NCBI RefSeq assembly: GCF_000720425.1 | Contig: NZ_JOAJ01000001.1 | Span: 1-64,000 of the forward strand | DNA: 64,000 nt | DNA from: Nocardia rhamnosiphila NBRC 108938 | Lineage (GTDB): Bacteria; Actinomycetota; Actinomycetes; Mycobacteriales; Mycobacteriaceae | Direction of reading: 5' to 3' | Shown: piece after piece, positions 50,727 through 59,713 of the stretch | Numbering within the stretch: the stretch's first letter is position 1 | How the letters are laid out: each line of letters starts with the position of its first letter | Program-made: the position numbers and the translations under genes | Notes under the pieces: model-generated | What the model was told of the DNA's origin: nothing | The model's database searches: none | What the model saw: only the letters and a program-made list of their open reading frames with translations

Positions 50727-52094
50727 ATGACGAAGATCGATCCCGGCGCCGCGGTCGCGCGCGCCGGTCGGCGGCCACGACTGCATTTCGCCTGGATCGT
50801 CGCGGGCGTCAGCTTTGTGGCCATCCTGGGCGCCGCCGGGTTCCGGGCGGTGCCGAGTGTGATGATGACGCCGCTGCACCAGGAATTCGGCTGGTCGCAT
50901 GCCACGATCGGCGCCGCGATGTCGGTGAACATGGTGCTGTTCGGCGTCACCGCGCCGTTCGCCGCCGCGCTCATGGACCGGTTCGGTGTGCGCCCGATCC
51001 TCACCGGTGCACTGCTGCTGATCGCCGCGGGGACCGGTGTGGGCACGGTCATGACCGCGAGCTGGCAGCTGGTGCTGCTGTGGGGTGTGCTGGTGGGGCT
51101 CGGTACCGGGTCCCTCTCGATGGGTTTCGTCGCCACCGTCTCGACCCGGTGGTTCGTGGCCCGGCGCGGGCTGGTCACCGGGGTGCTCACCGCGGCGAGC
51201 GCGACGGGCCAGCTCGTGTTCCTGCCCGTGGTCGCGGGGGTCACCGAGGCGTTCGGGTGGCGCTGGGCCTCGATCATCGTGACTCTCGCGGCGCTGGCGG
51301 TGATACCGCTGGTCGTGCTGTTCATCCGGGACCGTCCCGGCGATATGGGCCTCACCGCCTACGGCGGCGAATCCGAGCCCGCCGCCGAGCCACTGCCGGG
51401 CGGTACCTTCACAGCGGCACTGGCCGGGCTGGCGCAGGGCGCCCGGGTTCCCGCCTTCTGGTTGCTGGCGGGCAGCTTCGCCATCTGCGGGATGACGACG
51501 AACGGATTGATCGGCACGCATTTCATACCCGCCGCGCACGATCACGGTATGCCGGTCACCGTGGCCGCGTCGCTGCTGGCCACCATCGGGATCTTCGACG
51601 TCGCGGGCACGGTCTTCTCCGGCTGGCTCACCGATCGCGTGGATCCTCGCATACTGCTGGTGATCTACTACCTCGGCCGTGGGGCGTCACTGCTCCTGCT
51701 GCCGGCGCTGCTCTCCCCGAATGCCGAGCCGAGCACCTGGGTTTTCATCGTCTTCTACGGTCTCGACTGGGTGGCCACCGTGCCGCCGACGATCGCCATC
51801 TGCCGCAGCTGGTTCGGTGCCTCGACCCCGGTGGTGTTCGGCTGGGTCTTCGCCGCGCATCAGCTCGGTGCCGCGGTGGCCGCTTTCGGCGCGGGATACC
51901 TTCGCGACGCCCACGGTTCCTACGACCTCGCCTTCTTCGTGGCCGCGGGGTTGTGTGTGGTGGCGGCACTGCTGTGCGGTGCCGCACGGCGCCCGCGGGC
52001 CGGTGCGCCCGCGGTGATGGCGGCCCCGGGCGGGTCCGACCCCGGAGCCGGGAAACCGGGCCTGATCACGCGGTCGCCGGGAGACCGGTCCTGA
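50727..52094 (+). CDS. MFS transporter (OxlT/monocarboxylate-like)
   Basis: 455-residue major facilitator with twelve predicted helices. The first helix region WIVAGVSFVAILGAAGFRAVP and motif A-like MDRFGVRPILTGALLL belong to the OxlT/MCT-like branch of organic-anion carriers. The second half contains GWLTDRVDPRILLVIYYLGR. A GTG three bases upstream (50724) is an alternative start; no strong ribosome binding site is seen. Divergent GlxA-type regulator suggests inducible uptake of an organic acid or amine. Confidence 0.88.
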   Translation: MTKIDPGAAVARAGRRPRLHFAWIVAGVSFVAILGAAGFRAVPSVMMTPLHQEFGWSHATIGAAMSVNMVLFGVTAPFAAALMDRFGVRPILTGALLLIAAGTGVGTVMTASWQLVLLWGVLVGLGTGSLSMGFVATVSTRWFVARRGLVTGVLTAASATGQLVFLPVVAGVTEAFGWRWASIIVTLAALAVIPLVVLFIRDRPGDMGLTAYGGESEPAAEPLPGGTFTAALAGLAQGARVPAFWLLAGSFAICGMTTNGLIGTHFIPAAHDHGMPVTVAASLLATIGIFDVAGTVFSGWLTDRVDPRILLVIYYLGRGASLLLLPALLSPNAEPSTWVFIVFYGLDWVATVPPTIAICRSWFGASTPVVFGWVFAAHQLGAAVAAFGAGYLRDAHGSYDLAFFVAAGLCVVAALLCGAARRPRAGAPAVMAAPGGSDPGAGKPGLITRSPGDRS

Positions 52095-52301
52095 TCGGGG
52101 GCGCCACGAAACCGGGCTTCGAGGGGGCGTCGATGGAGGCGCCACGAAACCGGGCCCGTCGGTCCGGGGGACGGCCCGGGCGCACCTACCGTTCACCGAC
52201 TGTTACCGCGCTGAGTCGTGACCGGAGTTTGTGCGCCGTGCCCCGGGGAAAGTGGTCGATGACGCGGGCCGACCGTGCCCGCACCGACGCCGGGAGTGGC
52301 C

Positions 52302-53093
52302 ATGGACTACCGCGCCCTTGCCTTCGCCGCACTCGCCACCTGTTGCGCTCTCGGACCGCCTGTCGCGCAGGCGGCGCCGGCACCCGACCCGGTCCCACCC
52401 ACCGCGGCGGGCGAGACCGCGCCGCGCACGGCAATCTCGGTCCGTTCGCTCACCGGCCTGAGCTGGGGCACCGCCGACGAACACCAGGTGCGCAGCGCGC
52501 TGTCGCTGGCCAAGCTCTACCTCACCGATTACGCACTGCGCCACGGTGACGGTTCGGCCGGTGACCTCGCCCACGGTGAGCGGATGATCCGGTATTCCGA
52601 CGATGCGGCCGCCGACGCGGTGGCGGCGAAATATCCCGGGGCCATCGCGTCGGTCGCCGCGGAGTACGGGCTGGCGGAAACCCGGCCGGGCGCGAACTGG
52701 GGCAGTTCCACCACCAGTACCGCCGACGTGGCCGATTTCCTCGACGCCAAACTGCGCACCGATCCGGCCTCCCCGATCCTGTTCTGGATGGCCACCGCCG
52801 CACCCCGTGCCGCCGACGGCACCGAACAGAACTGGGGTACGGCCGCGCTGCCCGGCGTCCAGGGCACCAAATGGGGTTGGGCGGATGCCCCGCCCCAGGA
52901 GGTCGCCTCGGCGTCGTTCGGCCCGGGTTTCACGGTGGCCGCGCACACCCGGGGCGGTCCCGCGGACCAGACGGCCGATGTGCTCGGGGCACTGTCGTCG
53001 GTCCTCCCCGGGCGCGGAGGGCCCACCGTGCCTTCTGTACCCGCGCACACCTCCGGCCCCGTTCCGGTGCCGGAAGGTTCGTGGTCCGGGTGA
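52302..53093 (+). CDS. Secreted beta-lactamase-like serine hydrolase family protein
   Basis: 263-residue exported protein. A signal peptide (YRALAFAALATCCALGPPVA) with cleavage near AQA precedes a Pro/Ala-rich stretch. The mature domain shows the layout of class A beta-lactamase-like hydrolases: S-x-x-K in LSLAKLYLTDY, SDD in the place of SDN, and GTKWGW in the place of KTG. The ATG at 52302 follows GGGAG by five bases. Activity on beta-lactams is not implied; mycobacteria have several such proteins of unknown role. The C-terminus is low-complexity Pro-rich. Confidence 0.7.
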   Translation: MDYRALAFAALATCCALGPPVAQAAPAPDPVPPTAAGETAPRTAISVRSLTGLSWGTADEHQVRSALSLAKLYLTDYALRHGDGSAGDLAHGERMIRYSDDAAADAVAAKYPGAIASVAAEYGLAETRPGANWGSSTTSTADVADFLDAKLRTDPASPILFWMATAAPRAADGTEQNWGTAALPGVQGTKWGWADAPPQEVASASFGPGFTVAAHTRGGPADQTADVLGALSSVLPGRGGPTVPSVPAHTSGPVPVPEGSWSG

Positions 53094-53139
53094 CTCCCCG
53101 TGCGCCCGGACGACGAACTCGAAGGGTCCCGCCGCGGTA

Positions 53140-54375
53140 TCAGACCGAACGAGTCCGCGGCGGCGCGGGATTCGGCGCGAGCCGCAACGCGAACAACAGA
53201 TCGGTGTTGTGCACGGGCTCCGGCGATTCGGCCCCCCGCAGCAACCCGGCCCCGCGGATCCAGCTGTGGTGCCAGTGATGGAGTTCCGGCATCGTCACCG
53301 CACAGCGCGCGGCGGTCTGGCGCAGTCGGCGACCGGCACCGCCGATGCCGCCGGCGAACAATTTCGACACGGACTGCGGGCGAGCTTCCTGGTACGCCCG
53401 GGCCTCGTGCAACAGCGCTCGCACCGAACCCGGTAGAACCCATACGTACAGGTCGGCGGGCTGTGCGTAACCGATCGGCCCGGTGAATACGACTCCGTCG
53501 CGGGTGAGCCCCGTACACGGCACCGAACCCAGTTCCACCGTGGTGGCGCCGGTACACAACGCCGTGGCGAGGGCCGCGGCGTCGACCGGGTTCGTGGTGC
53601 GCGCCCGGATCCGGCCGAGGGTGTCGTCCTCGACGTATACGGTGGTCAATCCGGGGCCCACCGAGTAGTTGAGGTCGGGCGGCAGGTTCAGTCGCATACC
53701 GTGCAGCAGGAAACCCGCCTGCGCCCCGCGCAGCCGGGCCACGGTGTGCCCACGGCCCGGGCTGCCGCAGACGAGTTCGCCGAGAAACCGGTACAGGCCG
53801 AGGATTTCGCGCCGGTCGCTGGGGTGGTTCGCCTCGGGCAGCCCGGGCCGGGGAGTCGACAGCGAACGATCCCAGAAGTATCCGGCGGTGCCGGGTTCAC
53901 CGAACGGTATCGCCGCGGCGGTGCCACCCGGGTGGTGTACGCACGGACGGCCGGTGCGCGCGGCGAGCCAGCGGCACGTCGCCTCGATACCTTCGGTGTA
54001 GACGGCGTCGAGACGGTCGAATTCCGGCGCGGTCAGCTCGCGGTGGGCGTCGGCGCGGAATGTGGTGACATCGCTGTCCGGTATCCGGGGGAGTGCGTCG
54101 TCACCGGTGGTCAGTACGACGTCGGCGACCCGGTCCCGGGGTTCGGCGTCGCGGTAACCCATTATGCGAGTGGCGGGTTCGGGTACCTTCTGGGAGGTGA
54201 GCGGGGTGCGCCGCGCTCTGTGGAAGGTCAGCCACTGGTGTAGTTGCCCCTCGGCCAGACCTAGCTCGCGCGCCGCGGACCGCACGTCTTCGACCGACAG
54301 TGTCTCGTTTTCGTCGAGCTGGACCAATCGGTCCAGTGTGGACGGACGCAGCGTGGCGCCGCTGGTCTCGGTCAC
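53140..54375 (-). CDS. Conserved-looking protein of unknown function
   Basis: 411-residue protein I cannot assign. The first 60 residues look like a small helical DNA- or protein-binding unit (LDRLVQLDENETLSVEDVRS). The body contains HHPGGTAAAIPFGEPGTAGYF, GFLLHGMRLNLPPDLNYSVG and a histidine cluster ELHHWHHSW near the C-terminus that could bind metal. No membrane segment or signal is seen. I chose the GTG at 54375, with AGGAGG eight bases upstream; a longer frame upstream has no support. A palindrome at 54414 may regulate it. Confidence 0.7.
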   Translation of the reverse strand: MTETSGATLRPSTLDRLVQLDENETLSVEDVRSAARELGLAEGQLHQWLTFHRARRTPLTSQKVPEPATRIMGYRDAEPRDRVADVVLTTGDDALPRIPDSDVTTFRADAHRELTAPEFDRLDAVYTEGIEATCRWLAARTGRPCVHHPGGTAAAIPFGEPGTAGYFWDRSLSTPRPGLPEANHPSDRREILGLYRFLGELVCGSPGRGHTVARLRGAQAGFLLHGMRLNLPPDLNYSVGPGLTTVYVEDDTLGRIRARTTNPVDAAALATALCTGATTVELGSVPCTGLTRDGVVFTGPIGYAQPADLYVWVLPGSVRALLHEARAYQEARPQSVSKLFAGGIGGAGRRLRQTAARCAVTMPELHHWHHSWIRGAGLLRGAESPEPVHNTDLLFALRLAPNPAPPRTRSV

Positions 54376-54413
54376 GGTGACAACCTCCTGGGCGCGGGCC
54401 CGGACGATATTAC

Positions 54414-54435
54414 TGTTCTCCTCCGGTACAGAACA
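54414..54435. promoter_or_regulatory. Inverted repeat TGTTCT-N10-AGAACA
   Basis: Six-base arms lie 39-60 bases before the start of the unassigned minus-strand gene, in an AT-richer patch. The geometry fits a dimeric repressor site in the promoter region. It does not match the actinobacterial LexA box (CGAAC-N4-GTTCG). The binder is unknown. Confidence 0.4.
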
Positions 54436-54718
54436 TTCGATCACTTTCCGGGCCGGGGAGGAGACGATCAAAGAGAACTTAACCACCGTTGACAGAGAAT
54501 GCGCAGTTCCGGTATTTGCGGAACGTTGGCAGGTCGGCGCATGGAATTCGAGATTCTCGGCGGCGCACATCCACATGCGCTGGAACCGATATCAATGGGT
54601 CCGGCCCGTACGCGGTACGAAAGCGGTGGCCGTTCGATTGCTGACAATCGGCGTTGTCACGGCACTGTGTCCGGGGTCTCGACGCCGTACACCCTGCGGT
54701 GTCCGGAGCCGATGGCCG

Positions 54719-55066
54719 TCACCGGCCCGGTCGCCCACCTGCCTCGAGCGCGCCGCCGGCGGCACGCCATTCGACCAGGCCGCCCGACATGTTCTTGGCC
54801 TCGAAGCCGTATTCGACAAGGAGATTCGCGGCGCCGTAGGACCGCAGACCGCCGGTGCAGAAGGTGATCAGAAGCCGATCGTCGGGCAACTGTTCGCATT
54901 CTGTCGTCAACTGTTCCAGCGGTAGGTGGACCGCACCGGGAATGTGGGTGCGATTCCATTCGAACTGCCGGCGCACATCCACGATCAGCGCTCCGGCGCG
55001 GACGGCGTCGATCGCCTCTCGTGCGGAGAGGGAGGGTGCGCGGTACAGGTAGTGACGGATGCTCAC
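54719..55066 (-). CDS. Rhodanese-like sulfurtransferase domain protein
   Basis: 115-residue single rhodanese domain. The N-terminal part ALIVDVRRQFEWNRTHIPGAVHLPL is the usual CH2A/B-type framework, and the active loop is CTGGLRS with the persulfide-forming cysteine; NMSGGLVEWRAAGG ends the domain. It probably handles sulfane sulfur (persulfide or thiosulfate). It lies 63 bases downstream of a small membrane protein on the same strand, sharing the twin operators at 55592-55636. Confidence 0.92.
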   Translation of the reverse strand: MSIRHYLYRAPSLSAREAIDAVRAGALIVDVRRQFEWNRTHIPGAVHLPLEQLTTECEQLPDDRLLITFCTGGLRSYGAANLLVEYGFEAKNMSGGLVEWRAAGGALEAGGRPGR

Positions 55067-55129
55067 GGAAGTTCGTCCTCATATCGTCGGGGGGGTGGGC
55101 ACGGTGATCTTCTCGCCGGTCGTGCCGGT

Positions 55130-55573
55130 TCAGGCGGCGCCGGGGCGCACGATCATGAGCACCACGACAATGAGCCACAGCATGTTGTAGCCGCCGCTGA
55201 GCATGCCGAGGGTGCGCAATCGCCGTCCGTCGTCGGGCGCCGCGAGGGCTTGGCGCTGCATCGGGTGGATCGTGGTGATGATGACTATGGCGGCGCACGC
55301 GGTGAGAACGATCGCCGTGGTGATCCAGATCTCGCCCATGCGGTTCTGGAGCGTGGCGAGGACGATGCCGACAGCGGGGACGATCAGGCCGAGCCGGGCG
55401 TAGGTACCGGTGATCCGGTGCAGGACGGCGGCGACGGCGTGCTGACGTTCCGGCGGCGCGGGGACGGTTCCCGATACCGGCGCGTAGCGGGGGAACAGAC
55501 TGGTGGCCACGGCCGAGCCGCCGATGAAAACAATCGCTGCCAGGACATGGACCGACAGCAGCAGGTTGTGCAT
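55130..55573 (-). CDS. Four-helix membrane protein (DUF2269/CopD-like)
   Basis: 147-residue integral membrane protein with four hydrophobic segments: SVHVLAAIVFIGGSAVATSLF, YARLGLIVPAVGIVLATL, IWITTAIVLTACAAIVIITT and GGYNMLWLIVVVLMIV. The first has the conserved VHVLAAIVFIGG and a later HRITG histidine, as in DUF2269 and CopD-like proteins, some of which bind heme. It starts the operon with the rhodanese gene, suggesting a role in sulfur or redox handling at the membrane. Confidence 0.78.
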   Translation of the reverse strand: MHNLLLSVHVLAAIVFIGGSAVATSLFPRYAPVSGTVPAPPERQHAVAAVLHRITGTYARLGLIVPAVGIVLATLQNRMGEIWITTAIVLTACAAIVIITTIHPMQRQALAAPDDGRRLRTLGMLSGGYNMLWLIVVVLMIVRPGAA

Positions 55574-55591
55574 GGACAGCTCCCTCTCGAC

Positions 55592-55636
55592 CTTCAGGTG
55601 CGCTGAAGCCTAACACTTCCTTCAGGGTGACTGAAG
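55592..55636 (-). promoter_or_regulatory. Twin operators CTTCAG-N5-CTGAAG
   Basis: Two perfect inverted repeats, CTTCAG-GTGCG-CTGAAG (55592-55608) and CTTCAG-GGTGA-CTGAAG (55620-55636), lie on the same DNA face region 28 bases apart (start to start), 19-63 bases before the membrane-rhodanese operon. A minus-strand -10-like TAGGCT lies between them (about 55611-55606). They would block the promoter if bound. The cognate regulator is not obvious in the window. Confidence 0.75.
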
Positions 55637-55690
55637 GATTGTGGGCCGGTGCACAGTAGGTCCGGACGACGCCGCACACCCCGGCACGAG

Positions 55691-56443
55691 CTACCGGCCG
55701 GTGGGCAACTCGCCGCTGCGGCAGAGGTAGGAAGCGATCTCGGTGAGCTTGGTATTGCTGTGCTGGCTGGCCCGCACCAGCAGGGCGAAGGCTTGTTCGG
55801 CGGTCAGCTTGTACCGCTCCATGAGAATGCCCTTGGCCTGACCGATCAGGTCACGGGTGTCGATGGCGTGCCTCAACTGCGAAACCTGCTGTGCCGTGGC
55901 CATCGCCACGCCGGCGTGGGCGGCGAAGAGCCGTCCGACGCGTTCGGAATCGGCGTCGAAGGCGCGGGGCACGCGCGCGTACAGATTGAGGGCGCCGAGA
56001 TCGTCGCCGAGCACGTAGAGCTGAAACGACAGCATACTGCCGATACCGAGTTCGGCGGCACGCGCGGCGAATCGCGGCCACCGCACTTCGCCGGCGGTAT
56101 CGGGCAGCGCCACGGTGTGCCGTTCGTACAGTGCGTCCAGACAGGGGCCCTGCTCGAACTCGATCTGGGCACGGTCGACCTCTGCGACGAGAGCCGCCGA
56201 AACGATCGGCGTATCCATCACCCGCCGCCGGGCGATCACCGAGATTCCCGCGTACGCCGCGCCCGGCACGGTATCCACCGCGGTATCGACGATGCCCTGC
56301 AGGGTGGCCGACACATCCGCCCGGGCCTCCAGGTACCGGGCCAGATCGCCCAACCGCTCGGCCAGGTCCGCCGGAATCCGGGACCGCTCGGCGGTTTCCG
56401 CCGCCGTGCCGTCGCCGGGGCCGGGCTGTGCACTGGTCGCCAT
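55691..56443 (-). CDS. GAF-ANTAR domain regulator
   Basis: 250-residue protein. After a polar N-terminus a GAF domain spans about residues 35-180 (GAAYAGISVIARRRVMD, IEFEQGPCLDALYE, FAARAAELGIGSMLSFQLYV). The C-terminal ANTAR domain (about 185-240) has RDLIGQAKGILMERYKLTAEQAFALL, the RNA-binding helix set that stops transcription termination at paired hairpins. I start at the ATG at 56443; upstream sequence has no domain. It may sense a small ligand or redox state and control RNA targets elsewhere. Confidence 0.9.
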   Translation of the reverse strand: MATSAQPGPGDGTAAETAERSRIPADLAERLGDLARYLEARADVSATLQGIVDTAVDTVPGAAYAGISVIARRRVMDTPIVSAALVAEVDRAQIEFEQGPCLDALYERHTVALPDTAGEVRWPRFAARAAELGIGSMLSFQLYVLGDDLGALNLYARVPRAFDADSERVGRLFAAHAGVAMATAQQVSQLRHAIDTRDLIGQAKGILMERYKLTAEQAFALLVRASQHSNTKLTEIASYLCRSGELPTGR

Positions 56444-56666
56444 GGTCGGGAGCGCCTTCCGCAGCAGGTGCCGGCCGCGTCCCCGGCCGGCGGCGTGGCC
56501 GCGTGCTCTCGCCGGAGGTCCACGCCCGCCTTCCACCCTACGTCGCGGGGTACCGGAGCGGTGCTGCTCGCCCGGCCGGCGGGCGGGTCACCGCCGGGGG
56601 TCGAGAATCAGTCCGGCCGGGGACCCTCGGGTCTCCGACCGGGCTGCCGGACGAACAACCGGCGAG

Positions 56667-57254
56667 TCAGCGGCGGCGTGGCATGGCCGAACCGATCACG
56701 GCGTCCGGGATACCGGCCGCGGATCCGGCGACGATCTCGCCGGCGAAATAGGCGGGCCGGTCGATTCCCGGCTCGTCCCGGGTGATGAGCGGGGCTCGAA
56801 ACCGGCTCGGCCCGATGGCCGGGGTTTCCGGCCGCGGCCGCAGCATGGTCACCGCCGCGACGACGGTGGAGCGGATGGGCAGACGCGCGGTGCGGGAGTC
56901 GGTGCCGGCGAAACGCGCGATACGGGGGTCACCGGTGACAAGGCATATCTCCACACCGTCGCGGCGGTATTGTTCCGCGTCCACCGCCAGCGCCTCCAGT
57001 GTGCGCAACGACAGGAAACCGAGCCTGGCGGCATCGACGATCAGCGCGCCACACCCGGTGGTCGCCGTATCGACCGCCTCGCGCACCTTCTGCCGCCATA
57101 GGGGGAGAGTGAACGCATCCGCTTCGCCGCGGACGGCGAGGACGACGATTTCGCCGCGCCGGAGAGTCCGGAAGGTCAGCTGGTCACCGGGTGATCGGGA
57201 CGGCGGCGGCGAAACGGGGGCAGGAGGTACAGCAGAGAAACTGAATGGCTTCAT
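56667..57254 (-). CDS. STAS domain protein (anti-sigma factor antagonist-like)
   Basis: 195-residue protein. Residues about 35-140 form a STAS fold: EIVVLAVRGEADAFTLPLWRQKVREA, then LIVDAARLGFLSLRTLEALA. In RsbV-type antagonists a serine near this LSLRTL segment is phosphorylated by an anti-sigma kinase; here the serine in FLSLRT is in place. A 50-residue C-terminal extension is unusual. It may act on the anti-sigma partner of a SigF-group factor such as the one at 47113. The start (ATG 57254) has only a weak ribosome binding site. Confidence 0.82.
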   Translation of the reverse strand: MKPFSFSAVPPAPVSPPPSRSPGDQLTFRTLRRGEIVVLAVRGEADAFTLPLWRQKVREAVDTATTGCGALIVDAARLGFLSLRTLEALAVDAEQYRRDGVEICLVTGDPRIARFAGTDSRTARLPIRSTVVAAVTMLRPRPETPAIGPSRFRAPLITRDEPGIDRPAYFAGEIVAGSAAGIPDAVIGSAMPRRR

Positions 57255-57465
57255 GGGGACCTGGATCAGTCGAGATGCACGACGCATCGTGGCCGGGCCG
57301 ACCCTGGAGTCTCAAGGCGAACGTGAACCCGCTTCATCCCCACCCTACGCGCACGGTGCCGCCGCCGGCGGCGGCGAGCCACACGCACCGATTGACCGCG
57401 ACGGCGACGCCCTCGGCGGTCTACCGGACCGGTCGTGCGCAGGCCGGCTACCGGTGGTCCGGCGC

Positions 57466-58770
57466 TCAGCGGTCACCGGTACCGATACCCACCACCTCGA
57501 AACCGGTGCCGTGGAGAGCGGCGCGGTCCAAGAGGTTGCGGCTGTCCACGATGATCGCCCGGTCGGCCCGGGCCTTCAACCGCGACCAGTCGAGAGCGCG
57601 GAATTCGGGCCATTCGGTGAGAATCACCAGCGCTGCCGCGCCCTCCGCGACCAGGTACGGGTCGTCCACCACCTGTACCGGGCCGAGACCGGGGGTGCTG
57701 CCGGGGACGCACGGGTCGTAGGCCGTCACGGTGGCGCCGTGCCGGCAGAGCTGGCGCGCCACCGCGACCGCGGGGGAGTCGCGTAGATCTCCCGTACCGG
57801 CCTTGAACGCGAGCCCCAGTACGCCGATGCGGGCGTCGGCCAGCGAACCGTCGACCGAGCCGGTGACCGCACGCCGCACCTTGCGCAGCACCATGGCGTG
57901 CTGCCGGTCGTTGGCGCGCACGGCATCGCGCAGGATGGCGAAGTCCACGCCCGCCGATTCCGCGGCGCGTAGTAGTGCGTGGGTGTCCTTGGGCAGGCAG
58001 GAGCCGCCCCAGCCGGGGCCGGGCGCGAGAAAATCCGGTCCGATCCGGTCGTCCATCCCCATTGCGCCGGTGACCTCGGTGATATCGGCGCCCACGCGTT
58101 CGCACAATTCGGCCAGCGTGTTCACGAACGACAGTTTCACCGCCAGAAAAGCGTTGCTGGCGTATTTGGCGAGTTCCGCGCCGGCTGTATCGCAGCGCAA
58201 TACCGCGGCACCCGTGCCGGCGTAGAGCTCTTCGACCCGGTCGGCGGATTCCGTGTCCTGCTCCGCGGCGCCGATGACCACGCGGTCGGGCCGCAGGAAA
58301 TCCTGTACCGCACGGCCTTCCCGGAGAAATTCGGGATTACTCACCACCGCCGCTCCGGCGCAGCCGGGGCGGGCGGCGAGCCGGGCCGCCGTCCCCACCG
58401 GGACAGTGGATTTGGTGACGAGAGTGCAATCCGGCCGCAGGACGGCCGACAAAGTGGCGAGAGCGCTGTCGAGCACACCCAGATCGGCCGCCCCGCCGTC
58501 ACCCTTGGGGGTGGGCAGGCACAGCAGCACCACTTCGGCCTCGGCCAGCGACTCCGGGTCGGTGGTGAAGACGAGCCGGTCTTCGTCGAGTCCCGCCCGG
58601 ACCAGCTCCGGAAGCCCCGGCTCCACGATGGACACCCGGCCCGCGCGCAGTTGTTCGATCTTGTTCTCGTCGTTGTCGAGACAGATCACATGGTGACCCA
58701 GGTGGGCCAGGCAGGCGGCACTGGTGAGTCCCACATATCCGGCACCGACCACACCGACACGGCTACCCAT
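57466..58770 (-). CDS. ugd: UDP-glucose 6-dehydrogenase family protein
   Basis: 434-residue nucleotide-sugar dehydrogenase. The N-terminal Rossmann motif is VGVVGAGYVGLTSAACLAHLG; KSTVPVGTA and NPEFLREGRAVQDFLRPDRV are conserved substrate-side segments; the catalytic cysteine is in GGSCLPKDTHALL; the C-terminal domain has LGLAFKAGTGDLRDSPA. It oxidises UDP-glucose to UDP-glucuronate, or possibly a UDP-N-acetyl sugar. The ATG at 58770 overlaps the upstream GT9 gene by eight bases. It is the last gene of the glycan operon. Confidence 0.92.
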   Translation of the reverse strand: MGSRVGVVGAGYVGLTSAACLAHLGHHVICLDNDENKIEQLRAGRVSIVEPGLPELVRAGLDEDRLVFTTDPESLAEAEVVLLCLPTPKGDGGAADLGVLDSALATLSAVLRPDCTLVTKSTVPVGTAARLAARPGCAGAAVVSNPEFLREGRAVQDFLRPDRVVIGAAEQDTESADRVEELYAGTGAAVLRCDTAGAELAKYASNAFLAVKLSFVNTLAELCERVGADITEVTGAMGMDDRIGPDFLAPGPGWGGSCLPKDTHALLRAAESAGVDFAILRDAVRANDRQHAMVLRKVRRAVTGSVDGSLADARIGVLGLAFKAGTGDLRDSPAVAVARQLCRHGATVTAYDPCVPGSTPGLGPVQVVDDPYLVAEGAAALVILTEWPEFRALDWSRLKARADRAIIVDSRNLLDRAALHGTGFEVVGIGTGDR

Positions 58771-59713
58771 GATGTGCCCCCTTTCCGATGACCTCGGCCG
58801 CGGCGCCGAGCACGCGTTCGGGTCGCACCATGAGCAACCCGGTATCCGGGCGGTTGCCGTGCGGATCGCCGAGACGCCCCGCCCACAGCGCGATATGACG
58901 CTCGGCAGTCGGCGGCGGCCCCCAGGTACCCGGCGAGGTGGGACCGAACAGCAGTACCGAGGGTGTACCGAACGCGGTCGCGAGATGCCCGACACCGGTA
59001 TCGCCGCAGACGACCAGCGCCGCGCCGGCCACGATCGCGGCCAGCCCGGCCGGATCGGTACGTCCCGCGTACACCGCGGAGTCCGGGAGCCCGGCCCGGC
59101 CGGCGACCGCCCGGGCCAGCGGCACCTCTTCCGGGGAACCGGTGACCACCACCGGGCGTCCGTCGGCGGCGAGCTCGCGGGCCACGCGCGCGAAACGTTC
59201 GGGTGGCCAGCGCCGGGCGGGATAGGCCGCGCCCGGGTGGATCACGACCGCGTCCGGTACGGGGGTGGGTATCGGCGGCGGGCGCAGCCCGAGTGCGGTG
59301 GGATCGGCCCGGATGCCCGCGTACTCCAGCAGCCGGCACCAGCGGTCGACCTCATGCAGGTCGGCACGCCAGGCCGGTCCGGTCCGGCCCGGGAAATCGG
59401 GATGACAGTGGGTCAGCAGCGTGCCCGGTCCGGTCGCCACCAGGTCACGGATGCTCTCCGGGCCGCGGCCGTGCAGGTTGACCGCCAGACGTGGTGGTTC
59501 GGGCGGGCGCCGCAGCGCACCCAGCCCGGGCGTCGGCAGCAGTTCGTCCACCGCCTCGATGAGGCCGACCAGTCCGCGCAGTGGTTCCGGCGCGGCCAGC
59601 ACCAGGCGGTTATCCGGACAGGCGGCCCGCAGCGCCCGGAGTGCGGGCACCGCGGTCAGCAGATCGCCCAGGCCGAGCGCGCGCAATACGAGAATCGTGC
59701 CGCTCAGGGCCAC
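58763..59713 (-). CDS. Glycosyltransferase family 9 (heptosyltransferase-like)
   Basis: 316-residue GT-B enzyme with ILVLRALGLGDLLTAVPALR at the N-terminus and LVVCGDTGVGHLATAFGTP followed by LLFGPTSP in the nucleotide-sugar site. It is a clear paralogue of the GT9 at 29557. It probably transfers an ADP-activated heptose made by the enzymes of the same operon. The GTG start lies inside the end of the SDR gene (10-base overlap) and its stop inside the start of ugd. Confidence 0.9.
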   Translation of the reverse strand: MALSGTILVLRALGLGDLLTAVPALRALRAACPDNRLVLAAPEPLRGLVGLIEAVDELLPTPGLGALRRPPEPPRLAVNLHGRGPESIRDLVATGPGTLLTHCHPDFPGRTGPAWRADLHEVDRWCRLLEYAGIRADPTALGLRPPPIPTPVPDAVVIHPGAAYPARRWPPERFARVARELAADGRPVVVTGSPEEVPLARAVAGRAGLPDSAVYAGRTDPAGLAAIVAGAALVVCGDTGVGHLATAFGTPSVLLFGPTSPGTWGPPPTAERHIALWAGRLGDPHGNRPDTGLLMVRPERVLGAAAEVIGKGAHHG

